In this document: positions 43,335 through 51,889 of the stretch, one piece after another | Numbering within the stretch: position 1 is the stretch's first letter | Layout of the letters: each line of letters starts with the position of its first letter | Assembly: GCF_028993575.1 (NCBI RefSeq) | Contig: NZ_CP118615.1 | Span: forward strand, 5,919,001 to 5,983,000 | DNA length: 64,000 nt | Direction of reading: 5' to 3' | From: Micromonospora cathayae | GTDB taxonomy: Bacteria; Actinomycetota; Actinomycetes; Mycobacteriales; Micromonosporaceae | Made by a program: the position numbers and the translations under genes | Notes under the pieces: generated by a model | Told to the model about the DNA's origin: nothing | The model's database searches: none | The model's input: the letters and a program-made list of their open reading frames with translations, nothing else

Positions 43335-44987
43335 CTATCGGTAGTGCCGGACCTGCCCGACCACCGGAAGGAGACCGAGCGCGAACAGGGCCTGGAGCAG
43401 CAGGACGCTGCCCAGGTGGATCGTGGTGTCGGCGAGCGGCGAGCCGCCCTGGCCGAGCAGGGGCGCGACGCCGAGCGCCGCGCCGACCGCGAGGTGCAGC
43501 GCGACCGCGATCGTCATGGCGAGACAGAGCCAGCCGTACCGCCCCCGGCCGACCAGCAGGAACGCCAGGTAGTAGGCCCCGGCGAGGGCGACGTGCGCGG
43601 CCGTCATCACCACGCCGGCGGCGGAGAGCATCCCCGCGTGGGCCAGGCCGGCCAGCAGCACCGCCCCCAGTGCCGCCGGGACCGCCAGGCAGGCGGCCAG
43701 CTCCCGGCCGATCGTGCGCCACACGCCGGCGGCGAAACTCTCCGGCCGGCGGGCCGACCGGGTCAGCTCGATCGCCCCCGGCCGGAACCGGCTGGTCCGC
43801 CACTCCACGAACCCCATCGACAGGATCAGCGGTGCGGCAGCCGCCGCGACGTCCAGCCGACCCAGCAGGTACGGCGCCTGGGCGTGGAAGAGCAGCACCG
43901 CCGAGCAGAGGCCGTAGCCGACGACACCGAGGAGCGCGGACGCCGCCGGCCAGAGCGGGTCGCGCGCGGCCGGTTCCCCGGCCGCGGCGGCGGACCGGGT
44001 GGCCACCAGGGCCGCGGCGAACGCCGCCACCACCCCGGCCGCCGCCACGGCCACGGACCACCAGCGCAAGGCCGCACCGCCCTGGAACAGGTGGGCGGCC
44101 CCGGTCACGAAGGCCGGGGCCATCGCCCCGGCCAGCCATGCCTCTCGCCGGTAGAAGATCAGGAGGGTGCTGGCCATCTGGTACGTCAGCAGGCAGACCG
44201 CCAGCACGGCCAGCGGCAGCCCGCCGAACGGCAGCAACGCCGCGCCGAGGGCCGCCCCCAGCACCGGGCCGGCCAGCGCCGCCGTCCGCAGCACCCGGGC
44301 CGCCGACCGCGGCCGGCTGAGCCCGAGCAGGCGATGACCCGCGTACGCGGCCACGCCGGACCAGACCCAGCCGAGCGTGCCGGCGAGAACCAGCCCGAGC
44401 ACCAGCCCCGGTCGGCCGACGGTCGACAGCACGGCCGGGAACGCGGCGCTCGGCAGCACGTAGAGCGGCCCGTGCGCGATCAGTCGCAGGGCCGCCCACC
44501 GGCCGGGGCGGGTCGTCGCCGCCGCACCGCCCTCGTCGTCCGGTGTAGGTGGACCCAGGCGCTGGTACACCTCGGCGGCGAGCACGAAGACGTCCCGGTA
44601 GCCGTACTCGACCTGGGCGGTCCGGTCGGTGTGCCCGTCGGCCTCCAGCGCGGCGGCGACCTGGAGCGCGTCGACCGCCCGGGCCAGCCTGGGTCGGACC
44701 CGGTCGGCAAGTTCGTCGACCGGGTCGGTGGAGATCCGGGGCAGCAGGATGGTGCGCTCGGGCTCAGCCGCCCGGTCGCCCTCGGCCGGTGCCGCCTCGA
44801 TGTTCGCCGGGTCCGGCGACCGCCGGTCCAGGATCACCGTCTCGGCGTCCACCGACTGCCCGGAGGAGGCCGCGGCCGGCCGCCGGTCCAGGATCACCGT
44901 CTCGGCGTCCACCGGCTGGCCGGTCGGTGCGGTGCGGTGCCGCGCCCGCAGGATGACCGTGTCGGCGTCGTGGGGGGAGACGGTCAT
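43335..44987 (-). CDS. Polytopic membrane protein with N-terminal TVIL repeats, candidate exporter of the polysaccharide
   Basis: The 550-residue protein has a cytosolic N-terminal region of about 170 residues followed by roughly eleven or twelve hydrophobic helices (from residue 172 to the end). The N-terminus carries four related motifs: ADTVIL (8-13), AETVIL (near 28 and 48) and ERTILL (near 76). Two of them sit in identical VDAETVILDRR units encoded by an exact 34-base DNA repeat. The helix count and operon position suit a PelG-like or MOP-type polysaccharide exporter, but I see no decisive family motif. It overlaps the glycosyltransferase gene upstream by four bases. The repeated threonines with leucine at +3 resemble phosphorylation-dependent FHA-binding sites. 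Confidence 0.65.
   Translation of the reverse strand: MTVSPHDADTVILRARHRTAPTGQPVDAETVILDRRPAAASSGQSVDAETVILDRRSPDPANIEAAPAEGDRAAEPERTILLPRISTDPVDELADRVRPRLARAVDALQVAAALEADGHTDRTAQVEYGYRDVFVLAAEVYQRLGPPTPDDEGGAAATTRPGRWAALRLIAHGPLYVLPSAAFPAVLSTVGRPGLVLGLVLAGTLGWVWSGVAAYAGHRLLGLSRPRSAARVLRTAALAGPVLGAALGAALLPFGGLPLAVLAVCLLTYQMASTLLIFYRREAWLAGAMAPAFVTGAAHLFQGGAALRWWSVAVAAAGVVAAFAAALVATRSAAAAGEPAARDPLWPAASALLGVVGYGLCSAVLLFHAQAPYLLGRLDVAAAAAPLILSMGFVEWRTSRFRPGAIELTRSARRPESFAAGVWRTIGRELAACLAVPAALGAVLLAGLAHAGMLSAAGVVMTAAHVALAGAYYLAFLLVGRGRYGWLCLAMTIAVALHLAVGAALGVAPLLGQGGSPLADTTIHLGSVLLLQALFALGLLPVVGQVRHYR
44821..44914. repeat. Two identical 34-bp direct repeats, 60 bp apart
   Basis: The same 34 bases (beginning CGCCGGTCCAGGATCACCGT) occur at 44821-44854 and 44881-44914 inside the N-terminal coding region of the membrane protein, with period 60. 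They encode the repeated VDAETVILDRR unit. The exact identity at DNA level indicates a recent in-frame tandem duplication. Confidence 0.85.
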
Positions 44988-46699
44988 CGGGGCTCAGCCG
45001 CCAGGCGTACGGTCCCGACCGTCGGCTCGGGGCGGACGGGTGTGGCCGCCGGCCGCGCGGAGCGGTCCAGGTCACGGCCCGGGGCGTACGGCGGGTTGGT
45101 CCGGAGGTGTTCCTCGGGGGCCCGCTGTCGGGGCACGCGGGCGGTGACGGCCGCCACCCCGGGCCGGGTCCTGCGGTCCGGGACCCGGACCACGCCCTGC
45201 GCCTGGCCCCGCAGGTGCCGGGGCGGCGCGGCGGGCGTGCGGGGCGTCGTGAGCCCGTCGTAGATGTCGCGGTACGCCTGGAGCGAGCGTTGCAGCGTGA
45301 ACCGCTCCAGGACCCGGGCCCGGGCCACCGCCCCGAGCCGTAGCCGCAGTTCGCGGTCGTTGAGCAGCTTCACGCAGGCCGCCGCGACCGCGGCGACGTC
45401 GCGCGGTGGGACGACGATGCCGGTCTCCCCGACCGCCTCGGCGACGCCACCGACGTTGGTGCAGACGGTCGGCCGCCCGCACGCCATCGCCTCCACCACC
45501 GTGTACGGGAAGCCCTCGGAGATGCTGGTCAGCGCGACCAGGTTGCCGGCGTGGTAGGCCTCGACCGCGCTGCCGACCCGGCCTTCCAGGGTGGCGTGCC
45601 CGGTCAGCCCGAGATCGTCGATCAGGGCCTGACAGCTGGCGTGGTAGACCTTGTTGGCCGCCGGGGTCCCGCCGAAGATGCGCAGTCGGGCCGCCGGGAT
45701 CTCCGCGCGCACCAGTGCGAACGCCCGGATCAGGGTGTGCAGGTCCTTGAGCGGGTCGACCCGGCCCATGAAGGAGATGGTGGGCACCTCCGGTTCCCCG
45801 GCGGCCGGGGGGAACTCGTCGGGGTCGACGCCGTTGTACATGGTCCACATCCGCTCGGGGTCGGCGCCGTTGTGCAACTGCCAACGCCGGTTGTACTGGG
45901 AGTGCGGCGCGAGCGCGCTGGTCATCAGGTAGGCCGCTCCGGCGAGGGAGCGGAAGAAGCTCAGCACCAACACCCGGACGGCGTGCGGTGCCTTGTCGTG
46001 CAGGTAGGAGATGTACCGTTCCCGCAGGTAGATGCCGTGCTCGGAGAGGACGGTCGGGGTGCCGTGGGCCCACGTCGCGGCCATCCCGACCAGCGTGGCG
46101 AGGCCGTTCATCGACGAGTGGACGATGTCCGCCCGCACCGGTGGCGCGCTCAACGGCCGCATCATGTGTGAGATCAGCCAGGCCGCTTCCAGGGCGTCGG
46201 CGACGGTGAGCGCCGGCCCGGTCTCGTCGACCCGCAGGGTGTGCCAGGCGTCCAGCATCATCCCCAGGGCCTGGTTGGAGAGGATGCCCGCATCCAGGTC
46301 GCCGCCGTCGGCGGCGTACTCGAACATGCCGCGCAGCGCGAGCAGGAAGGTGCTCCGGTTGACCGCGCCGGCCTGGGAGCGGGTCGACTCCAGGGGCGTG
46401 ACCAGCGCCCGCAGGAACACCTCGTACGACTCCACGAATCCCGCACCGGGTCGCCCGGTCGGGACGAGGGTCCCCCGCTGGGGGCGGCGGCCCTGCGGCC
46501 GTCCGCCCCACAGCGGGATCGAGTGCACCCGGTCCAGGTTCTCCGGTCGGTCGAAGACCGGTTTCTCGGTGCCGTCCACGGTGAGCGCCACGACCTCCCA
46601 CCGGTGGTCCGGCATGCCGCGGATGAGCTGCTCGCACCAGATACTGACGCCGCCCATCGCGTAGGGGTAGGTCCCCTCCGAGACCAGTGCGATCCTCAC
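44984..46699 (-). CDS. PelF-like GT4 glycosyltransferase (DUF3492 type)
   Basis: The 571-residue protein opens with MRIALVSEGTYPYAMGGVSI, the hallmark of the PelF/DUF3492 glycosyltransferases. It has a long N-terminal Rossmann domain (to about residue 285) and a C-terminal GT-B domain with ISFMGRVDPLKDLHTLI and the EX7E motif SEGFPYTVVEAMACG near 412-426. PelF polymerises UDP-GalNAc/GlcNAc in Pel synthesis, and the fungal Gtb3 that makes galactosaminogalactan has a related domain. GTG 46699 is preceded by ACGGGAGC. A tail of about 80 residues, arginine- and proline-rich, follows the fold. It should be the cytosolic polymerase of this operon. Confidence 0.87.
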   Translation of the reverse strand: MRIALVSEGTYPYAMGGVSIWCEQLIRGMPDHRWEVVALTVDGTEKPVFDRPENLDRVHSIPLWGGRPQGRRPQRGTLVPTGRPGAGFVESYEVFLRALVTPLESTRSQAGAVNRSTFLLALRGMFEYAADGGDLDAGILSNQALGMMLDAWHTLRVDETGPALTVADALEAAWLISHMMRPLSAPPVRADIVHSSMNGLATLVGMAATWAHGTPTVLSEHGIYLRERYISYLHDKAPHAVRVLVLSFFRSLAGAAYLMTSALAPHSQYNRRWQLHNGADPERMWTMYNGVDPDEFPPAAGEPEVPTISFMGRVDPLKDLHTLIRAFALVRAEIPAARLRIFGGTPAANKVYHASCQALIDDLGLTGHATLEGRVGSAVEAYHAGNLVALTSISEGFPYTVVEAMACGRPTVCTNVGGVAEAVGETGIVVPPRDVAAVAAACVKLLNDRELRLRLGAVARARVLERFTLQRSLQAYRDIYDGLTTPRTPAAPPRHLRGQAQGVVRVPDRRTRPGVAAVTARVPRQRAPEEHLRTNPPYAPGRDLDRSARPAATPVRPEPTVGTVRLAAEPR

Positions 46700-46746
46700 C
46701 GAGTGCTCCCGTTCACTTCTGCTTCACCGGTCTCCGCGCTCAGGTG

Positions 46747-48885
46747 TCAGGGGCGCGGAGCGGCGTTGAACGTCACGGCGGTGTTCGCCGTGAGGGTCAC
46801 CGGCACGGTGACGTCGGTGCCGTAGGTGGTGGCACCGGAGGTGGCCGTGGTCACCCCGGCCAGGCGGAGCGAACCGGCGGCCGGCGAGATCACCGAGATG
46901 GTGCCGGTGGTCCGGTCGTAGACGGCGTCCGCTCCGGCGCTGAGGGCGGCGAAGTGGGCGTTGCGGGCCAGGCCGTACGCGGCGATCTGCGTCCACGACT
47001 GGTTCAGCAGCGGCACCGAGAAGTAGCTGGTGTACTTCGCCAGCACCGCGCCGGTCCAGTCGGTGAGCAGGGTGTTGCCGGATCCGTAGTCGCGCACGTT
47101 GGCGATGTGGAAGGTGTGCGGGTAGATCGAGCCGGACGCCACGTGCTGCAACGCCACCCCGGCCTCGTAGTCCAGCAGCTGCGGGTAGGTGCGGTTGCTG
47201 GGCCAGTACGGGAAGAGCCCGTTCGGGCCGTAGAAGGAGTTGTAGAAGACGGTCTGCTCGGCCGGCGTCGTGGTGTGGTAAGCGATGTTCGTCGGCCAGC
47301 AGGGCATCACCTGGATGGTCGGGTTCAGCGGGTGGATCCGGCCGGCGTTGAAGTGCGCCGGCTTGTGGCTGTTGAACGACATGTTCCCGGCCATGGTGGT
47401 GACACCGAGGTCCTCGGCCGCGTCCAGCAGCGCCGTGTTGGACGCCTCCAGCCCGTGGTCGGTGGGGGTGCCGGTGTCGTCGTCCGGGTCGTCGTTGTAG
47501 ACACCGAGGCCGGAGTACTCGGGGGTCTTCAGCACACTGGCCGGGGCGTTCAGCCCGATCGCGTTGCCGGCGGTCCGGTTGTCGTCGATCTCCGCGTAGG
47601 AGGTGGCGTAGTTGGTGCTGTTCAACTCGGGATGGTTGAACGTGTGGTTGATCCACCGGAAGTTGTTCTTGAGGCACTTGGTGGTGGCGGTCAGCGTGGT
47701 GGCGTCCCCGTTGGGGCTGCACTGGTCACCGGCGAACGGGTCGATGTCCGAGCCGTTGTACGCGATGTTGTAGGTGAGCCCGGCGGCCTGCGGGTACGCG
47801 GTGCGCAGCGCGCTCTGCTTCGCGTCGAGGTTGACCAGGTCGTGCCCGCTGACCTGGAAGCCGGGGCTGTACTCGACGGTCCCGTCCTCCTTGTAGTGGT
47901 CGGAGGTGTTGAACCAGTCGTCGATGTCGACGTTCAGGTGGTGCTTGCGCTCACCGAGGTGCAGGCCCTTGCTGGTCCACCGGAACAGGCCGTAGACCAG
48001 CAGGTCGGAGTGGAGCAGGTACTGGTTCGAGGTGAAGGTGAGCGCGATCCGCTCCCGGCCGTCGGTGGAGGTGGTGCGGACGGCCAGCACGTCGGATCCG
48101 TTGGTCATCAGCGCGTCGGCGGCGCAGCCGGACCGGATCGAGGTGCGGTAGACGTACGACTGGGTGACCGGGATCTGGGCGCTGCTGTTGAGGTAGTCGA
48201 AGACGCCGGCGCCGGCGGTGGTGAGCGAGACGTTCAGCGGGGTCTCACCGATCGCGGTCTCGCCGTTGGAGGTGAGGCAGTAGTCCTCCGGCCAGGTGCC
48301 GTAGCTGGTGTAGAGGGCGGCCTGCCGGACCTGGAAGTTGCGCTCGTACGCCCAGAGGGTGTTCCACTCGGTGCTGGTCAGCCCGCTGAGGTAGTTCCCG
48401 TTGTGCTCGTACATCTGCATGCTGTTGGTCAGCATGACCGCGTTGTACTTGCCGACGCCGTCGGAGCGGACGAGCGTGCCGGCGGTGATCGTGTCGGTGG
48501 CGGTGTAGACGATGTCGTACTGCGCGCCGACCCGGTCGAGCGTGGTGGTCAGCGTGGGTACGCCGAAGTCGCTGGTGTTGGTGGCCACGATCAGCGTCCG
48601 GAGCGCGACCTTGTCGTTGAGCGCCTGGGTGCCGACGTCGCCCTGCCCGACGGTCAGCTTGGACCCGGTGGCCTGGACGGTGCCGGCCTTGCGGGGCAGC
48701 GGGCCGGGCCGGGCCTGCTGCGGGTACGCCACCTGGCCGAGGCCGGGGACGGTTGGCGGCTGGACCGGCTCGGCTGCCGGCCGGGCGAGCCCGGGGGCCT
48801 GGGTGCCGAGGACGACCGTGAGTGCGGTCAGCCCGGCGAGGGCGAGTCGTGTTGCGCGCAGGCGCGCAGGTCCGGTGTGGACCAT
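46747..48885 (-). CDS. Secreted Agd3/CE18-like polysaccharide deacetylase
   Basis: The 712-residue protein starts at ATG 48885 after CGGAGGTCAG. A signal peptide (residues 1-34) is followed by a beta-rich N-terminal domain with LRTLIVATNTSDFGV and STEWNTLWAYERNFQVRQ, a segment that strongly recalls the N-terminal half of fungal Agd3. The catalytic region has the deacetylase aspartates in VDIDDWFNTSD near residue 320 and the histidine pair in NHTFNHPEL near 414, as in CE4/CE18 metal-dependent deacetylases. A C-terminal beta-domain ends the protein. Agd3 removes acetyl groups from GalNAc in galactosaminogalactan, making the polymer cationic and adhesive. It is the first gene of the operon. Homology is judged by motif memory, not alignment. 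Confidence 0.78.
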   Translation of the reverse strand: MVHTGPARLRATRLALAGLTALTVVLGTQAPGLARPAAEPVQPPTVPGLGQVAYPQQARPGPLPRKAGTVQATGSKLTVGQGDVGTQALNDKVALRTLIVATNTSDFGVPTLTTTLDRVGAQYDIVYTATDTITAGTLVRSDGVGKYNAVMLTNSMQMYEHNGNYLSGLTSTEWNTLWAYERNFQVRQAALYTSYGTWPEDYCLTSNGETAIGETPLNVSLTTAGAGVFDYLNSSAQIPVTQSYVYRTSIRSGCAADALMTNGSDVLAVRTTSTDGRERIALTFTSNQYLLHSDLLVYGLFRWTSKGLHLGERKHHLNVDIDDWFNTSDHYKEDGTVEYSPGFQVSGHDLVNLDAKQSALRTAYPQAAGLTYNIAYNGSDIDPFAGDQCSPNGDATTLTATTKCLKNNFRWINHTFNHPELNSTNYATSYAEIDDNRTAGNAIGLNAPASVLKTPEYSGLGVYNDDPDDDTGTPTDHGLEASNTALLDAAEDLGVTTMAGNMSFNSHKPAHFNAGRIHPLNPTIQVMPCWPTNIAYHTTTPAEQTVFYNSFYGPNGLFPYWPSNRTYPQLLDYEAGVALQHVASGSIYPHTFHIANVRDYGSGNTLLTDWTGAVLAKYTSYFSVPLLNQSWTQIAAYGLARNAHFAALSAGADAVYDRTTGTISVISPAAGSLRLAGVTTATSGATTYGTDVTVPVTLTANTAVTFNAAPRP

Positions 48886-49657
48886 CTACTGACCTCCGAT
48901 GAGGAGACGACCGGGAAGCTGGGTCCACTGTGGACTGTGGACTGTGGACGTGTCGCCGAAGGCTACCAACGGGAAATTCCTGACGGCAGAGGTCGCAGCT
49001 GTCTCCTGGGGCATTGACGGAGATACGGCGAACTGCTAGCCCGAGATCTTGGCCCGACGATTCTGATCAAGCGGCTCCGATCCTGTGGAACTGCGGGACG
49101 GAGCTTGGGCCAACCGCCCTGAACGGCCATGGACTCCCGACTCGGTAACCGCGCCGCAACATTTCCGTCATGAATTCCCGCGCCGCCAAGGCGCGGAGCG
49201 ACGGCCGCCGGACAGCCGTGCACGGCCGGGACAATCGACCGAACAGCGGCCGGGCCACCCGACCGGGCGGTGGAGTACATACGTTCGACGGGCGACACGC
49301 GCCGTCCGTGCCACAGATCCATGACACCGACATGAGGAACCGGCCCGGCAGATGTCGGATATTCGAGGCTTGAGCCGACCGCCGGCGCAATCCCGAACGA
49401 CGGGCACTCCCCTACTTCCCGGACCCGTCCCCGTCATTCGATCGAGTGTCGCAACCCGTCAGATAATCATTGTTTCTGGACATCGATCCGACAGCTGAGC
49501 GATACCACTACGGAAACCGGGGCGGGGTGGGCGGCCGGGACCAGGCCGAGAGGGCCCGGCTCCGTCCCGGGACGCGCCGGGGCCTCGGCCCGCCGATTCT
49601 GTCGCCACGGCCGCAAGATCATTGTTCCGGGACAGCGGGGTGTAGGCCCTGTGGACG
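48886..49657. other. Gene-poor region upstream of the exopolysaccharide operon
   Basis: No convincing gene is visible in about 770 bases. The immediate upstream region of the deacetylase has a short GGACTGTGGACTGTGGAC tandem (about 48923-48950). At 49466 and 49617 the related sequences ATCATTGTTTCTGGACA and ATCATTGTTCCGGGACA occur 151 bases apart in the same orientation; they may be remnants of a decayed element. Base composition is less GC-rich than in the genes around it. Confidence 0.45.
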
Positions 49658-49930
49658 TCAGTCATCGCACGGCACCGGCCACGGCAGTCCCGCAGGCCGC
49701 CGCGTGCGGTCATCAGTCTTGGCGCACGTCAGGTTCGCGTCGGTCAAGTCCGCACGAGCCAGGTTCGCGGTCGAGTTCGCCAACACATTCGCGATTCTCG
49801 CGCTGATCCGCCTGTCAGGTTCGTGCCGTTCAGGAAACCCTTGGGTCAGGTTCGCTCGGGTCAGGTCCGCGCCAGCCGAGAGTGCGTGAGTCAGGCTCGC
49901 GTGGATCAGCGCCGCGCCGGTCAGCTCCGG
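49658..49930 (-). pseudogene. Pentapeptide-repeat protein fragment
   Basis: The minus strand encodes degenerate A(D/N)Lxx pentapeptide units: ELTGAALIHASLTHALSAGA, DLTRANLTQ and, after an interruption, ANLARADLTDANLTCAKT. The central break (GFPERHEPDRRISARIANVL) has lost the period, and no start with a ribosome site fits, so I read it as a fragment of a once longer pentapeptide-repeat gene rather than a working protein. The open frame extends to 50062, but beyond about 49930 no repeats are seen. Confidence 0.55.
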
Positions 49931-49966
49931 GGGTGCGGCCGAAAACCTACGCAGTCCCTCGCCGGC

Positions 49967-50104
49967 AGCTCCGATGATGTCCGCAACACCCTGCGGAACG
50001 CCCACAGCGACGACAAGAGCAAGGTCTACCGCGAACTGGGACTCGCCCTCACCGACAAACAAAAATCAGCGAGGCTGGGCCTGACTCTGATTACTGCTTG
50101 GTAA
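49967..50104 (+). pseudogene. Remnant of a site-specific (serine) recombinase C-terminus
   Basis: The plus-strand frame reads DDVRNTLRNAHSDDKSKVYR followed by ELGLALTDKQ, close to the C-terminal end of actinobacterial serine recombinases, which typically read ADPADKAEVYRQLGLRLTY. There is no upstream catalytic domain, only about 45 codons, and the end is out of pattern. It is probably a relic of an excised or decayed integrative element, consistent with the gene-poor surroundings. Confidence 0.4.
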
Positions 50105-50391
50105 CTGGACGCGGCCGAGGGGTGACCTCGATGACATATCCATGGTCACCATCAGGCATGTGCTGGTGCTGTCACCTCAGGCGACAGCCCACCGAACCAG
50201 GGCCGGTCTGCTACGCCGCACGGCCCGTCCGCCGGCGGCGAAGCGTGCGACCTGGTAAACGCGTTGATCGGGCGCGTCGAGGACGTTCAGGACCAGGTCG
50301 ACCACGATGGGCCCCGCATGTGGGCGCAGATGGTCGTCGACCGTCGCGGTTGACTACACGAGCCGGGACGCTTTGGGGCCTGCCGCAGCGA

Positions 50392-51213
50392 TCAGTGACA
50401 GCGGTCCCGGCGGAGGAAGACCGACAGCAGCTGCCTGAACTCGTGCGGGTGCTCGATCGCCGGCACGTGCCCGCATCGGCCGAGCACGTGCAGACGGACA
50501 TCGGCCAGGTGTGCGAGTAGGGGCAGGGCTGCCGTCTCGAGCGGGGTGACCCGGTCCTCGGCGCCGTGCACGAGCAGCACGGGCGCGCGGACCGCTGCCA
50601 GCGTCCGGGCCGGGAGGGTGAGATCGGCGACCCAGCGTGCCCTGGGCGGAGGGAACAACGGCGCGAACGCGGCCGCTCCCGCCCGCATCGCGGCTGCCCG
50701 GGCGTCGACGGCCGCGTCGGTCACGAGCGCCTGGTCGAGGACGAGGCGGCTCAGCATGTCCCGCGCCCCGGGCGGGCCGGCGGGGGCGGCCCAGACCGCG
50801 TCGAGGTCGGCGGAGAGCGGCGCGCCGGGGGCACCCATCGTCGAGACCGCCACGACCCGGGTGACCTGCTGGGGGCGGGCGGCCGCCAACGCCAGCGCCA
50901 CGGCACCGCCCATGGAGTGACCCACCACGGCGTAGTCCTCGATACCGAGCGCGTCCATCAGGCCCGCGGCCTGCTCCGTCCACAGTCGGAGCCCGCCCCG
51001 GGAGCCCACCGGGACAGGTGTACGGCCGAATCCCGCCTGGTCCGGAGCCACCAGGCGCCAGGACGTGCCCAGCGCCTGCGCCGTGGTCGCCCAGGCTCCG
51101 GACCCGGTCGTGCCGGGTCCGGAGCCGTGCAGCATCAGCACCGCGGGCCCGGCACCACTGTCGAGGACGTGGACGGGTGAGCCGTCGACGGTGACGGTCC
51201 GACGTGCGGTCAC
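50392..51213 (-). CDS. Alpha/beta-hydrolase of the meta-cleavage-product hydrolase type
   Basis: The 273-residue protein is a compact alpha/beta hydrolase with oxyanion-side MLHGSGPGTTGSGAW near residues 27-41, nucleophile GHSMGGAVALALA (serine about 100), aspartate in VHGAEDRVTPLE and histidine in LGRCGHVPAIEHP. The HGSGPG motif is typical of MCP (C-C bond) hydrolases and related esterases/lactonases. GTG 51213 is used. It lies 20 bases downstream of the DJ-1-like gene in one operon. Together with the GntR regulator and the transport/oxidation genes beyond, it may open a lactone or cleave an ester before oxidation; that is inference. Confidence 0.87.
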   Translation of the reverse strand: MTARRTVTVDGSPVHVLDSGAGPAVLMLHGSGPGTTGSGAWATTAQALGTSWRLVAPDQAGFGRTPVPVGSRGGLRLWTEQAAGLMDALGIEDYAVVGHSMGGAVALALAAARPQQVTRVVAVSTMGAPGAPLSADLDAVWAAPAGPPGARDMLSRLVLDQALVTDAAVDARAAAMRAGAAAFAPLFPPPRARWVADLTLPARTLAAVRAPVLLVHGAEDRVTPLETAALPLLAHLADVRLHVLGRCGHVPAIEHPHEFRQLLSVFLRRDRCH

Positions 51214-51232
51214 CGGGGCGGGCCGGGGGTGC

Positions 51233-51802
51233 TCACGCCGACGCGGGGTCGACGGACTTCGAGAAGACCTCCATCATCGCCCGGCCGAACTGCGGCATGT
51301 CGGGCCAGCCCCGGCAGGAGACGAGGTTGCCGTCCACGACGTCGGGAGCGTCGATGACCGTCGCGCCCGCGTTCTCCATGTCACCGGTGATCGGCGGGAA
51401 GCAGGCCGTCTTCCGACCCTTCAGCAGCCCGTACACCGCTGGCACCTGCGCGCCGTGGCACACCAGCGCGATGGGGAGGTTGCGGGCGAAGAAGTGCTCG
51501 GTGATGCGCCTGACGTCGGCGTCGACCCGGATCCATTCGGGGGCCCGGCCCCCGGGGATGATGAGGGCGTCGTAGCGCTCGACGTCGACCTCGGCCCAGG
51601 GCACGTCGACCGGCAGTTTCCGGCCGTTCTTCTCCACGTAGGCGTCGGAGTTGGGGTCGAACTCGTGGATGACCAGTTGCACGTCACGCAGCGTCCGGGA
51701 CGAGACGTCGACGTCCCAGCCGCCCTCCTGCACGCGGTAGTAGGGATACATGGTGTCGAGTTCCTCGGCGGCGTCGCCGGTCAGGAGCAGCGCTCTGGGC
51801 AC
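51233..51802 (-). CDS. DJ-1/PfpI-family protein
   Basis: The 189-residue protein has the DJ-1/PfpI fold with YDALIIPGGRAPEWIRVDAD in the first half and the nucleophile cysteine in ALVCHGAQVPAVYG near residue 109, the CHG elbow of the family. I use GTG 51802 with GCGAGGAGAAG upstream; a frame extension to 51847 lacks a ribosome site. Members act as glyoxalases, hydrolases or chaperone-like proteins. It is the first gene of a two-gene operon with an alpha/beta hydrolase, headed by an inverted repeat at 51844-51861. Confidence 0.85.
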   Translation of the reverse strand: MPRALLLTGDAAEELDTMYPYYRVQEGGWDVDVSSRTLRDVQLVIHEFDPNSDAYVEKNGRKLPVDVPWAEVDVERYDALIIPGGRAPEWIRVDADVRRITEHFFARNLPIALVCHGAQVPAVYGLLKGRKTACFPPITGDMENAGATVIDAPDVVDGNLVSCRGWPDMPQFGRAMMEVFSKSVDPASA

Positions 51803-51843
51803 CTGCTTCTCCTCGCATCTGGTGGCGGTGAGGTGGACGCGAT

Positions 51844-51861
51844 CCAATCCGATCCGATTGG
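51844..51861. promoter_or_regulatory. Inverted repeat CCAATC-N6-GATTGG, candidate GntR operator
   Basis: Perfect six-base arms with a six-base spacer lie between the DJ-1 start and the end of the GntR gene, in an AT-richer stretch that must contain the DJ-1 operon promoter. The location suits control by the neighbouring GntR/FCD protein. Confidence 0.5.
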
Positions 51862-51889
51862 GCTAGCATTCCTCTGCCCCGCCCGCCCG

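Noticed and set aside
49466..49633. Two ATCATTGTT-YYKGGACA direct repeats as possible attachment sites or transposon ends
   Set aside because: Only a partial match, same orientation, no intact recombinase or transposase between them and no target duplication seen.
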